Assembly (NCBI GenBank): GCA_035772405.1
Contig: JAYKKM010000047.1
Span: 5,419,001-5,483,000 of the forward strand
DNA length: 64,000 nt
Reading direction: 5' to 3'
From: Chrysogorgia sp. JL179-B06
Taxonomy: Eukaryota; Cnidaria; Anthozoa; Scleralcyonacea; Chrysogorgiidae
Each line of letters begins with the position of its first letter. Within the stretch, counting starts at the first letter, position 1. Positions 12,498 to 22,685 of the stretch are shown here, piece by piece. The notes beneath the pieces are model-generated. The model was not told where the DNA came from. It was given only the letters and a program-made list of their open reading frames with translations, and did no database searches. The translations under genes were made by a program, and so were the position numbers.

Positions 12498-12836
12498 TTG
12501 CAAATCTATAGGGTCCATTCAAATTGGATCCAAAATTTGGACTACTGTGATGTCGAGCTGGCATGGATGTGGAAAAACTTAATATTTGATGCTCTTGAGA
12601 GGTCTCAATGCAGGGCAGGGAAACTGATCATTCCTAACTCAGGACTTGAAACTGATCGGTTAATAGAAATCCTAGGATTGGTACCTTTTGTAATTAGAAG
12701 AAAGATACATTGTGTAATGCTAGTTAATAAATTCTGTGAAGGCATTTTAACATCATATCTAAAGAACTATTTTCCATATCTCAATGAGTCTGTTCATCAT
12801 ACATGTCGTAGCACCATTATCAATTGCCTTAATTAA
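12498..12836 (+). pseudogene. LINE reverse-transcriptase C-terminal fragment
   Basis: The frame contains LDYCDVELAWMW, ERSQCRAGKLIIPNSGLETD and ILGLVPFVIRRKIHCVMLV, the worn equivalent of the post-palm segment seen in CR1/Jockey-like LINEs (LDYCDVVW...RLQKRAGR...LGWLP). It stops near YLKNYFPYLNESV. A second, shorter relative is at 55.2-55.5 kb within the other copy of the long repeat. Confidence 0.6.
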
Positions 12837-13023
12837 CAATATGTGCAGGATATATAACTTTTGAGTTAAAATGAGTTTTGGAACATATTGTACTGTACAT
12901 ATATGAATATGTGTTTATATTTGTAATAACTTTACTCTGTTAGGAAACAATTAAGACCACCATATATTGATACCAGTGTTAGCTGAAGGGGCTATCCTGT
13001 ATAAATATTATTGTATTATTATT

Positions 13024-13028
<5 letters not shown>

Positions 13029-13060
<32 letters not shown>

Positions 13061-13174
13061 GTAGTAAAAATAATAATAATAATGGAAACTTTATTAATAT
13101 AAATTTTTAAATTTTTTCTTATATATTTACAATTGCAAATCTCACTTCTTGAGGTAATTTACAATTGGCTAACT

Positions 13175-13227
<53 letters not shown>
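13029..13227. repeat. Two (AAT)n tracts
   Basis: AAT repeats at about 13029-13084 (interrupted) and 13180-13227, directly after the LINE fragment, as expected for a LINE 3' tail. Confidence 0.9.
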
Positions 13228-13228
<1 letters not shown>

Positions 13229-13589
13229 CCTAGCTAATGCAGATTGCAGATACCATATTTTGATGGTTATTAATACAAAGCCATGTAACAAAGCACATGG
13301 CATTATACTTGTACTATAGTATCTAAATTATATATCACCATGCATGCACAGATATAACAACCTATATTCAGGATGACATGCCAATTTGATACTTGTTGAC
13401 AATGATCTAGCTGATAAATTAAGCACTTATTCAATCCCTAACAATTTCTGCTGACATATTTAGTGTCAACATACCCAATGTCAACATAATCTATATAAGC
13501 TGTATTTTACATTACAAATTAAGCCTTAAGGACCTGCAGCATTGTCCAAGCTTATTAACAGACACAATAAGTTGTGGCGCAGTAGGCCA

Positions 13590-13790
13590 TCTACTATAGT
13601 CCTAATATGTTCCGTAATGGATGGAGTAAACAAAGATTATTTCTGGAATACATACCAGTATACAATACATGGACGTCAATTAAGCTATTAACAATAATTA
13701 AGCTCATATCCTCAGAAAAACTATTCTCGGGTGAAAAAATTATAACCTTCTGATTGCCAGTGACTGCCTCTAACCATTGAGGCATCACGA
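13590..13790 (-). repeat. Inverted partner of the tRNA-like element SINE-B
   Basis: A diverged minus-orientation piece (TAACCATTGAGGCATCACGAG and neighbouring TATTCTCGG...) mirrors the plus-orientation element at 13905-14060, so the two form an inverted pair. The same arrangement is seen near 56.03-56.16 kb and 56.38-56.48 kb. Confidence 0.5.
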
Positions 13791-13904
13791 GTCAGATGTA
13801 GTGCCTATGCGGCATGAGTCACTATATATGAGTAATGCACATAGGAAGTATACATATTTCAATTGAATCAGTACATCATTGTAACCTTCACTCTCCATCT
13901 GAGT

Positions 13905-14060
13905 CTCGGGTAGCTCAATGGTTAGAGGGTCTCACCAGCAATCAGAAAGTTACAGGTTCAATTCCTGTCTAAGAATAATTTTTCTGAGAATATGAGCTTG
14001 CATAACAATCATCCATGTATCGTCTGTCTCATACTCCGAGCTCTCCCTTATTCACTGCAG
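13905..14060 (+). mobile_element. tRNA-derived SINE-B
   Basis: Contains A box GGTAGCTCAATGGTTAGAG and B box GGTTCAATTCC 50 bases later with TPsiC-like pairing ACAGG/CCTGT, then a family-specific tail GAATATGAGCTTG. The acceptor stem is poorly kept, so it is not a functional tRNA. Relatives are at 56.39 kb (+) and 27.55-27.62 kb (-, B box lost). Confidence 0.7.
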
Positions 14061-14424
14061 CAGTGTCTGTAATGCTTGTTTATGTTACAAAATTGTAGGG
14101 CCAAGGTTGTACCCTAAACTACCAGTACTGTATAGGCTAATTCAAAATTTAAAATTGTTCCATGATAGGTACAAACTTTAAACTTGCACTACGATTGTGA
14201 TTTTTCGTTGGATTTCTAATGGTATATAGCATAAATCTCTGTTAAGTATTTCAAAATGTATATATTATACAGTACAACACTTACAACTAACAATAACAAA
14301 TTGTTAACATGACTAACATGTATATGGTTGTTTTATTGAAGAGTACGATAAAAATGTTGTTCTGCGTACCGTGTAGGCACTAGGTAGTGTTAGAAATACA
14401 TGTAAGAAATCGTGTGTAAGAAAG

Positions 14425-15232
14425 CCCTTCAAAGAGTTATTTCGTGATGTCTGATTGACAGGCTCATGCACGTGTTTGTTTTGTTTTTAGTCGCCATGAC
14501 GCCATGCCAAAAGTGAAATGTTCCGACCACGATATCTTTTGAAGTACTAACTCTAAGAACTCATTCTACATATCTAAATTAAAGCTTGATTAACAGCCTC
14601 TGACATACCTACAATTTTTGTAACTGATAGCTAACAGCATGAAAAAAGCGACGACGCTTGGATTGGATTGACAAACTCCGAGTAAATATTTTAGATATTC
14701 AGACGACGATATCTTTTGAACTACTAACTCTAGAAAATCATGCTATTCATCAAATAAAAGCCTGAATAACATACTCGGACATGTTTGCAAAACTATCTTT
14801 GTAACTGATTAACAGGTTTAAAATACCGAAAACGGGTTTACCTTTAGTTTTGATACCACGTATAAAACTTGATTTACAAACTCGACATCTTCCGACGACG
14901 ATATATTGCATTTTCACTGCCTTTTCACGATCTTTTTGAACACAAATCTTCATTCACCGTATAACCCGACAAAATACGTACTTTTCTTTTACGGTTTCAA
15001 TTTAAATATTAATTCAAATGCAGATATTTACCATATCTAGTTACCAGGGCCAAATTTTCCGATGCCGCGCATGATCGACGATCGTTGATCCTGAATATAT
15101 ATACAAGGAAACTGAATGTGAGATTCGAAACGCTAGGACTGCCGTGATGAGGGACCAAACGCCGGTCGATATTAGCACCCTCGCCCTCAGGCCTTCGGCC
15201 GGGCGAGGGGATTATAAAATTGGACTGCATAG
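14425..15232 (-). repeat. Dispersed repeat R1, uninterrupted copy
   Basis: About 800 bases whose reverse complement matches 41286-41662 followed directly by 51354-51890, where the other copy is split by a 9.7-kb insertion. Landmarks on the minus strand are GCGAGGGTGCTAATATCGAC, CGCGCGGCATCGG-like GCGGCATCGGAAAATTTGG, CAATATATCGTCGTCGGAAG and AGTTCAAAAGATATCGTCGT. No convincing coding frame. The class is unknown. Confidence 0.8.
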
Positions 15233-15480
15233 TAAACAGTTCTTTGAATTAAGGCAACTATTTCTTGTCTGGCGCCGTCAAAATGAGACCTGCACGTCGG
15301 ATGATGTCATCAATCGAAGAATCCGGCTCGTTTTCAGGGGATAATCAAAAATAAAAACTCGAAAAACCACACGCACATAATGTCCACGTACATGCATGTC
15401 AAGTTTTGGTTTTATTTCATAAGAAATGCTGTGATTGCATGAACTTGTTGAGACAGTGACTTGTAATATAAGATATGATT

Positions 15481-15820
15481 CAGTGACGGATTAAGGGGAG
15501 GGCTGACTTGGGCAACCGCCAGGGGCCCGCAGATCCTAGGGGCCCGCTATGTTCGAAATACAAGTAACTGACTGGCTGGTGTGTAAAAAAACTAATCGAT
15601 GTTCACACCTAAAGTTCTAAATACATAAATTTCGTTTTATTTTTCTTATTTTCAATTCCATGCGATCAAGTGATTCAACTACAGCGATTTTCGACAGGAG
15701 TTTTCAGTTTCCCAATCCCAAATGCTTGCAAGCTCGCATGGAAATCAAATTACACCGATCGAGCGACGATTGGGGGGGGGGGGACAGCCAGGGGCCCCAG
15801 GTACGCTTAATCCGCCACTG
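15481..15820. mobile_element. hAT-type MITE, 340 bases, with 8-base duplication
   Basis: The ends are CAGTGACGGATTAAG and CTTAATCCGCCACTG, flanked by the exact direct repeat ATATGATT (15473-15480 and 15821-15828). The 8-base duplication and CAGTG ends are typical of the hAT superfamily. It carries GGGGCCCGC-rich subterminal DNA and a short G run, with no transposase. Confidence 0.9.
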
Positions 15821-16158
15821 ATATGATTGTGGACCTTTGTCAGTCGATTTTTTTTGAGCTTGTTGCATTCAATGATTGTTCAGTGATTGTGCAGGAATGT
15901 CGAACAGTAAAGAGGACTAAATGGACCGAAATGTGGCAAATTCCTATGAAAGCTACGTACACATGACGCAAGCCATTTTATGAAGGCTACGTACACATGT
16001 GACGCAAGCCATTTTATTATAAGCATTACAGTTTGAACGAAAGTTACAATCGCGTTTGTCGCTTTAGACATGCTGGGAACATGTCTAGACATATTTTGGG
16101 AGGGTATTCTGGAAGATGAATTTGTTATTTTAGAAGTGACAACATATAAAACTCGTAT
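15821..16158. repeat. Two-copy tandem repeat, otherwise no gene
   Basis: GCTACGTACACATGACGCAAGCCATTTTAT is duplicated at about 15951-15978 and 15984-16013. The rest is unassigned. Confidence 0.6.
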
Positions 16159-16566
16159 CTACATTGAACGACTCTTCACCCTGTGGCAATGTTTCTTTGT
16201 GTGACTTGGCGCCTCAAAAGCCTCTGAAGAGTGAAGAAAATGCATACTAGATATACAATGACGTATTGATTCATCGATCATTGATTCATCATATTTTTTC
16301 GTTTTAAGGACCGGACTGTATGTTGATGAAACTTGCTGACATTTAGACATTATAGGGTTTCAGATCATATGGGAATTTCGGCCAAAACAGGAAATACGCT
16401 TTCCTGTGTGCTTGCACACGCAAGACAAACTGATCATATTGACTCGTTTGACAATTTTTCTATTTTTTATGTTCCGGTAATTCTCCCAATTTGAATTTTC
16501 CAATTTGACGTCCTCAGAGAAGCTTATAACTAATAGAAAAATAAACCCTTCTCTTAATGCAAACAT
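16159..16566 (-). CDS. Possible first exon of a secreted protein
   Basis: The minus-strand ATG at 16564-16566 starts a 68-codon frame with an N-terminal hydrophobic stretch (GFIFLLVISFS) that looks like a signal peptide. It is followed by a Cys-containing segment (NMISLSCVCKHTGKRISCFG) loosely like PAN/apple domains. After one TGA at 16360-16362 the same frame stays open 64 more codons. It could be the 5' exon of the FN3 gene further along the minus strand, but no connecting exons were found and the boundaries are unproven. Confidence 0.3.
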
Positions 16567-16958
16567 TAGGTCTTTAATTTCCTTTATTTTTCTGATTCCT
16601 CACACAACGTTTTCTTCATCTCACCGCCTTCTCACTATCTCATTATTATTCATTTGCATTCTTTCGGGTATATATTTCATAATATCTGCAGGAATGTATT
16701 CTTTTACAGCATGTAACACATGAGTAAGTGCGTTTGGAGGAAAAAAGTGCTTTAAAGCTAATGTATAGAGTAACAGGAAGTAACAAATGGTTAATGACAC
16801 GAATGGTTAATGACAAATAAGCTCTTCAATGAGTTCTACAGATATCCATCTACCATTCTAAACGAGCTACGGTATTAACTGTGCAGAGCAAAGAAAGAAG
16901 AGGCGAATCAGGACAGCTGCTTCCTTGTGAAGATTGCCTCCAGTTTGGAGTGTGGCAC

Positions 16959-18258
16959 CAGGGGCGGATTTAGCGTAGGTCAAACCGGTCAAGCGACTGA
17001 TGTAATTTTTTGCTAGCATAAAAAATTCCGAATCGACCTTCAGCAGTCGCTGTAAAAATTGCGCAATTACAACAAGAGTTGTTTCATAATCATTCGTGAT
17101 TTTATTCGTAATTCATCGGCACTGACGGCACAGGCTCTCTCGTCCGCGTCTTTCCCGCGGAGGAGGTACAAATAACAATGTGAACAGTCTAATTCAGTCT
17201 TCTTCTCAGCGGTCTTCCGCATGAGCTTTGACCGATCTGAGTCATGTTCCAGCTATTTGATTGGTCAATACACCGATCTCCATGGTGATCGGCCAATTTG
17301 ACCGATCTGCGGGGCGTTCTGACCGGTCTTGGTGATTAGGGACTCATGTATGAGCCACCTGATTGGTTAATTCAGACAAATACCGTGTTCTTATTCGCTA
17401 CTCCATTTGACCGATCTTGACCAATTCACAGCGTGTGGTATCCATCAGTTTACTGTATTATTCAGCAATGGCTCGCGCTATTTAGAAAATTGTTCTATCA
17501 GTGTTTGAAAGAAACGATGAACATTGTCTGCAAGAAGTGTACGATGATCTGGTGAGGCAAATCAACGTTTCGCGCAAGAGTTCTGTCGACGAACTACTCA
17601 GTGCCGGCGGTAAACAGCACTTGAAGCTTTCTTAGCAGGAATTTTGGCGCAGAGAAACTAATCCAAAAGATGTCCGCGATCTGAAAGGCAAGGGTTGTAC
17701 GGGCCACGGCGATCATCTTAAACTAGTGTATTGATAATCTAGTATTGCTATTGCGAATTGTACGTCTCTGGCCGTAATCGTTGCTGAATTACCATATAAC
17801 ATATATTTACATATATACCGTCGACAAAATGACGATTAAGATTAAGCTATATTCGATTCGAGTTTACCGGTTCCGTGTAACCTATATTTAAGCGTTTCGT
17901 ATTGACTTTAAAAAGGTTTAAACTTCATATTGACCGATTGTTGTTAAACCTCGTTGTCTGGTGTATGAAATACGACCTGGCTATTCACTTGCCTTTGACA
18001 GGAAGTTGAGAATAAATAATTCATGTTTTATCAAAGTTCGAATTGGACAAAAAACTTATAAAAAATAATAAAATATTTCATAAAAACATGTTTGAAAACA
18101 TTAAAACAAATGCTCAAAAGTGCTGTCAGTTCGCGGGAAATGCCATTTCAGAGACCCAAATTCAAAACATTTCCAGGGGTGAATGCCCCCGTACCCCCCC
18201 TAAATATGTGTACCCCGCCATTTTGACTAAGGTATAAAAATTCCTAGATCCGCCCCTG
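16959..18258. mobile_element. Non-autonomous hAT element, 1.3 kb
   Basis: The ends are CAGGGGCGGATTTAG and CTAGATCCGCCCCTG, flanked by the exact 8-base duplication TGTGGCAC (16951-16958 and 18259-18266). The right subterminal region (GAAATGCCATTTCAGAGACC, then AATGCCCCC) resembles the right end of the hAT at 43.0-44.5 kb, so they are probably related. No complete transposase frame is present. Confidence 0.9.
17469..17700 (+). pseudogene. Unrecognised coding-like remnant inside the hAT element
   Basis: After an ATG and one early TAG, a frame reads SVFERNDEHCLQEVYDDLV and then VDELLSAGGKQHLKLS before TAG. Codon use looks coding (CG-richer than its surroundings). It may be captured host DNA or a transposase remnant. 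No family is recognised. Confidence 0.3.
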
Positions 18259-18729
18259 TGTGGCACCGAGCTCTTGAACAGTGTCCCAGGATTCCAATTC
18301 CAAATCGGCATGGGTGGTGAATGGGAAGCTTGCGATTTAATTGCTAGATGACAGGATCATCAGTCCCAGATTTTATCATGGAGTTCTTATCTTGCAAGTG
18401 CACATCAATCTGCAAGCTGCCAAATTGCCATTCATGCCTTGCCAATGGGTTGGAATGTGCCATCACATGCAAACTGCAAGACTGTAATAATTGGCAAGAA
18501 GAGAACACTATAGTAAAATATTCTATTTCAGAAGATTTCTCAGACGATGAGTGTTGTGTTCGTAGTTTATTTACTTGTCCAGCCTCTAACGTACTAAAAC
18601 AAACTAGAATATAAACATTATACAACATCTCCCTTTTCTAATAATGTAAATGAAAATAAACTGAGTTCTTTCAGTTAGAAATTGTTCAAAGGTCAAAGTA
18701 GTCATATATATTTTATTATTATTATTCAT

Positions 18730-18930
18730 GTATAAGGGATTGGCACTAGCTCTTAACCAATCAGATTGCAGTAAATATTTGAATTGACCAATCAGAGAAG
18801 AGTTGATACTCTGAGATTCGGGGGGTGTCCTAAAAAATCTCCAGCTGTGCACTAAACCCTAATATTATCCGTAATCAGGAGGGGAAGTCAATCAAATATT
18901 TATTGCAATCATCCAATGCCAATCCCTTAC
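18730..18930. mobile_element. Palindromic MITE of about 200 bases
   Basis: The left end GTATAAGGGATTGGCA and the right end TGCCAATCCCTTAC are inverted. A second inner pair CAGTAAATATTTGAATTGAC / TCAATCAAATATTTATTGCA extends the match to about 60 bases per arm. No coding capacity. The target duplication is not clear. Confidence 0.7.
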
Positions 18931-20382
18931 AGCTATGTGTTGGTAGAAGTTATTATTTTTTGAGAAAAACATGTCTCTCACTCTTTCGTTCTTTGATTGT
19001 TGTGAGAATGATGAAAAAAATATGAAATTATTAAAAAAAGAGATGTGGTGATGTATTTACAAAAAAAAAAAGTGATTAATTGGAGAAATGGTATTTAAAA
19101 AAAATGAAAGCGAGAGAGATGTTTTCACGACGACGACCAGAAGTGAAATGAGGTGTGTGTAGTTATTCCGGAAGTAAAGAGTATTTATTTTTTGAAAGTT
19201 TTTCAAAAATGAAAATAAAAAGGGCGTTTTCCGGATGTAGATACGTTCAGATATTTTGGGAAGGGTATCGTGAAATGTATTTTTCTTAAATGATAATTTT
19301 TTTTCTTTACCGGGAGGGAATTGTCTTAGTGTGTGGACTTGGGAAGAATATATAAACCATTCTTCCCAATTTTGTTACTAGAGGGTTGTTGTGTTTATTT
19401 ATTTTAAATATGTATTTATTTAAATATATATATATATATATATATACAAAATATGCACTTTAATATAGAGGTAGATCCTATAACGCCATGTATAAGGCAT
19501 TGTCGACATATTGTTGTGCGCTTTTGTATATATTTTGTCTTACAAAAGTAAAAGTAAAAAAAAGCAAAATTAAATTAAATTAAATTTCTCCTGTTAAACT
19601 ATGTGTTACTTTAGCTAGCTCTTTCACCACATACTAACATCCAAAAACCCTGACGTACAACAAGCAACCGATCGATCTGGCGGTGAGCTAAATGTCTCTA
19701 TGGACTAGTCCCATCTGACATCAACCTCATTTTTAGAGAGGAAGACCAGACAATAAAGTCTAAACCAGTCGCGATTTACAAGATCGAGAGTACTGCTGGT
19801 TGAATGCGCACCAATGCTGGTTACTAATAAAAACTACAGCTCATTGGAGGGTTCAAGCGCTTCGCACTTTTTTTAGAGTACGACTTTCAAGCGAGCATAC
19901 ACAGTATACAGTAGGAGTAAATTTATTTTTAAAAAAGGAAAATGGTTTGTTATTTTTTAAAAAAAATGTAAAGTTATTTGCAAAAAGTATTTTATAAAAA
20001 AATAAATAAAAGATAGAGAGAGCAAGAGAGAGACAGAGAGAGATGAGTTCCGAACGAACACCAGAAGCGAAGTGAGGTGGGTGTGGTTATTTCGGAAGTA
20101 AAATAGAGTTTTTGTTTTTTTATTTTATAAAGCAAAAAAATATAAACGGAAGTCAATTGGTTTGAGATGTCTATATATATAAGAAGTTCGACAAATCGGT
20201 TTAAAGATCGTGAATATCAATGAATACGTTGTAAATATATTCCTGTGAAATTTAAAAGTTGAGAAGCAAATTGAACTTTTTTAAAAGGAAAACGTGTTAT
20301 ACGTACTATGTGGGACAACACCTAAAGGTTTTGAATTAATAGATTTTGTTTATTTGAGATATAAAATAATACAATTTTTTAG
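18931..20382. repeat. AT-rich flank with an internal direct repeat
   Basis: No gene. ACCAGAAGTGAAATGAGGTG near 19137 recurs as ACCAGAAGCGAAGTGAGGTG near 20060, each followed by GGAAGTAAA and preceded by GAGAGA-rich DNA. This may be part of the left end of the Polinton, but no matching inverted copy was found near 38.8-39.3 kb. A TA tract lies at about 19427-19445. Confidence 0.5.
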
Positions 20383-20522
20383 ATGGTAAGAGTATGTAGA
20401 TTTTGTATGATTTTTTGCATTTATTTAAGCTTTTATATGGTTGTTTTAGAATATTTTAAAAGTTTTTTCTTAAGAATTATGAATATTATTGAAATGATTA
20501 GTATTTTTATTTGTTTTTTTAG

Positions 20523-20964
20523 ATGGAAAATCAAGCTGTTGTTCGCAAAAAAAGAAAAAGAACTTTTAAATTTACAAATAGACGTCGACCAATTTTGGAA
20601 AGACAAGTGAAAAAGAAATTTGGAAGAAACAACTATTTCTTTCTTATATATTTTAAAAGTTGTCACGTATTTTCAACGGTTTAGAAATTCACAGATTGGT
20701 TTTATCTATTGGCTGTTTTTTGATATACGAACTCCTACAACGCAAATAATTCATTCATTCCCTGTAACTATAGACACACCTGATGAATTTCATATTGAAT
20801 TATTAGATTATACTTTATTAACACCATTTTTTAGAATAATGTTTGAAGAAGACAATATAGAATACGTAGAAGCTTATCTTATGCAATATTTACAAACATA
20901 TAATTATAATTTTAATTTTAGAGAATTTAAATTTAAATTAGAATTTGTTGAAATTAGAAATTAG
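20523..20964 (+). CDS. Hypothetical Polinton-associated ORFs
   Basis: Two overlapping frames. An ATG at 20523 starts a 53-codon, strongly basic frame (RKKRKRTFKFTNRRRPI). From 20620 another frame runs 114 codons and ends in a polar, acidic segment (DTPDEFHIELLDYTLLTPF...FEEDNIEYVEAYLMQYLQ). They may be one gene with a frameshift near 20,640-20,680. Neither resembles a family I can name. The composition matches the Polinton genes nearby. Confidence 0.35.
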
Positions 20965-21344
20965 AGTAAATAACATTTTAATAAATTTGTAAAAATAAAA
21001 AAATAAGGAATGTAATTAAAGGGAATTGTTTTTGAAGTTTTAAAGTCTGTAATTGTTAATCTTGTCCATTTTTGGGTTAGTTCAATTTCTTTTTCCTCAA
21101 TATGTTTTCCATCAAAAAAATAATGAATTAATGAATAAAAAGCGATGATATGTCCTATTTCATGACGGTCTATTTGTTTATAAATCAATTCCATTTGTTT
21201 GATATTGATTTGTAAAATAATGTTTTTCAATATATATTCTTGATTTGTAATACATTCTTCCATTAACGGATTCAATCTTTTGTATTTAATATTGTTTCTT
21301 GCAAGTTCTTCGAGAATGATATCCATTCGAAAAAGTAAAAACAA
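20961..21344 (-). CDS. Hypothetical Polinton ORF with an HEIGH motif
   Basis: 127 codons on the minus strand, convergent with and nearly touching the preceding plus-strand ORF. A second ATG, at residue 7, may be the true start (MDIILEELARNN). The middle holds IDRHEIGHIIAFYSLIHYFF, which fits HExxH. The remaining sequence is Ile/Lys-rich and shows no further metalloprotease landmark, so the motif may be chance. No family recognised. Confidence 0.4.
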   Translation of the reverse strand: MFLLFRMDIILEELARNNIKYKRLNPLMEECITNQEYILKNIILQINIKQMELIYKQIDRHEIGHIIAFYSLIHYFFDGKHIEEKEIELTQKWTRLTITDFKTSKTIPFNYIPYFFIFTNLLKCYLL

Positions 21345-21458
21345 ATTTCACACACATATATATATATACACCCCATTTATTTCTTTACATTAGAATATAT
21401 TTACAAATATATATACAAAAATAGATTTAATTTTATTTATTTTTTTAAACTTTTCTTT

Positions 21459-22505
21459 TTAAATACTTTCATTACGCGCTTTTTCTATTTTCTTAAATGT
21501 TTTTCGATAGTTTCTCTCTAACAATCTAATTCCTATCCTATTATTTTTATATATATTAAATTTTCTAATTATTCTTTCTTTTTCTCTAAATATAAATTTT
21601 AGTTGTCTATATGAATCTAAATCTCTAACAATAATGTCACTATCTTCATCGCTATTAATATTTATATAAGATACAGTTTCTGCACGCGTTAGTTTATGTT
21701 TTTTGAATTGTTTAATTCTATCTTCTTCTTCTTCTTCATCTTCAACACATTCAATACCCATTAGGTTTTGGGTAGGAGGAGGAAGTGGTGGTGTTGGTGG
21801 CGGTAGTGGTGGGGGTAGTGGCGATGGTAGTATTGGTGTTGATGCTGCTGCTGCTGATGGTAGTGTTGGTGTCGGAGCTGGTGGAAGAGACGAAATTATT
21901 TGTTGATACATATTATCATGAATTAAACTTTCAAAGTCAATTATATTTGATAAATCATATAACGTTGTTGTTGGTGGTTCTTGTAATGGTGCGAAGTTTT
22001 CGTCGGGAAGCGGTTCTTGTAATGTGGCGAAGTTTTCGTCAGGAAGCGGTTCTTGTAATGGTGCGAAGTTTTCGTCGGGAAGCGATTCTTGTAATGGGGC
22101 GAAGTTTTCGTCAGGAAGCGGTTCTTGTAATGGTGCGAAGTTTTCATCAGGAAGCGATTCTTGTAATGGTGCGAAGTTTTCGTCAGGAAGCGATTCTTGT
22201 AATGGTGCGAAGTTTTCGTCGGGAAGCGGTTCGGGAATATTTGGGATAGACAGATCAGGTATTGGTATTTCCTCTAACGGTGTGAGCGGTTCGTAGTCTG
22301 GATGTTGAGGAGGAATTGGTGACTCGATGACATCGCAAGACTCGATGACAGCGCAAACATCATTGATTAATTCAACATGATCTTCATCCGATTCCGACGA
22401 CGAGGATGATACATCAGATAGGTAAAGACCCAATTTCTTTTGTAAATATTCATCACGTAACTTCTTCATTTGTGACATTCCTTTTCCTTGTCTTTTCATC
22501 TTCAT
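21459..22505 (-). CDS. Acidic, proline-rich protein with seven 12-residue repeats
   Basis: An intact 348-codon frame, the longest unbroken one in the Polinton region. The N-terminus is basic (MKMKRQGKGMSQMKKLRDEY), then a Ser/Asp/Glu cluster (SSSSSESDEDHVE). About seven copies follow of LPDENFAPLQE with S or P linkers, encoded by a 36-base tandem repeat at about 21990-22235. Next come a Pro/Ala-rich run (PPLPPPTPPLPPP), an acid cluster (EDEEEEEDRIKQFKKHK) and a basic C-terminus (RLLERNYRKTFKKIEKARN). The layout suggests a disordered structural or scaffold protein. The function is unknown. The minus orientation matches the capsid-side genes. Confidence 0.55.
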   Translation of the reverse strand: MKMKRQGKGMSQMKKLRDEYLQKKLGLYLSDVSSSSSESDEDHVELINDVCAVIESCDVIESPIPPQHPDYEPLTPLEEIPIPDLSIPNIPEPLPDENFAPLQESLPDENFAPLQESLPDENFAPLQEPLPDENFAPLQESLPDENFAPLQEPLPDENFATLQEPLPDENFAPLQEPPTTTLYDLSNIIDFESLIHDNMYQQIISSLPPAPTPTLPSAAAASTPILPSPLPPPLPPPTPPLPPPTQNLMGIECVEDEEEEEDRIKQFKKHKLTRAETVSYININSDEDSDIIVRDLDSYRQLKFIFREKERIIRKFNIYKNNRIGIRLLERNYRKTFKKIEKARNESI

Positions 22506-22685
22506 CTTGGCTTCTTTCTTTTCTTCTTTGTGTGGAACATGTTTTTTGTTTGTCTGACCATTGCCATCCTTGCGCGTTTTGTAAAATAAAAATGATGCTT
22601 CTTTATATACTATTTTTTAAAATAGTAAAGTGATTTCATTGGTTCATTTTAAACGTATATCATTGGTTTAAAAGTTCAAGGTCTT

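Larger units (their letters stand above)
9225..14110 (+). repeat. Long repeat segment, copy A (related to about 52.1-56.66 kb)
   Basis: Several stretches match copy B at 52-56.7 kb in the same orientation: TGATTGGGTAGGTTGATGCA near 9237, the block around AATTTTTGGGTGCAG near 12297, a LINE fragment at 12.5 kb and a tRNA-like piece at 13.9 kb. The 10.1-12.1 kb part is not shared and holds host FN3 exons. A marker with GGGGTTGTTGCGTA occurs at 10.08 kb (+), 12.08 kb (-) and 54.08 kb (+), so it is probably a repeat edge. Confidence 0.55.
16867..18614 (+). pseudogene. CXC/tesmin-like cysteine-rich protein gene split by a hAT element
   Basis: Left part: ESGQLLPCEDCLQFGVWH just before the insertion. 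Right part, from 18267: ALEQCPRIPIPNRHGW, two stops, then an ATG frame at 18348-18614 with CKCTSICKLPNCHSCLANG and CKLQDCNN. Reading across the hAT insertion, the frame is continuous once one copy of the 8-base duplication is set aside. The cysteine spacing recalls tesmin/TSO1 CXC domains. The LLPC-HGW-CXC order matches, from memory, a widespread family of uncharacterised cnidarian proteins. An acidic tail (SEDFSDDECC) closes it. Both the insertion and the stops mark it as dead. Confidence 0.65.

Noticed and set aside
13918..13985. Functional tRNA gene
   Set aside because: A and B boxes are present but the acceptor stem does not pair and SINE-specific tails follow; the same holds for the heads in the 0.4-1.6 kb and 57.6 kb elements.
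20383..20610. 75-codon frame MVRVCRFCMIFCIYLS...
   Set aside because: Hydrophobic low-complexity reading of T-rich DNA; the overlapping basic frame from 20523 looks more protein-like.
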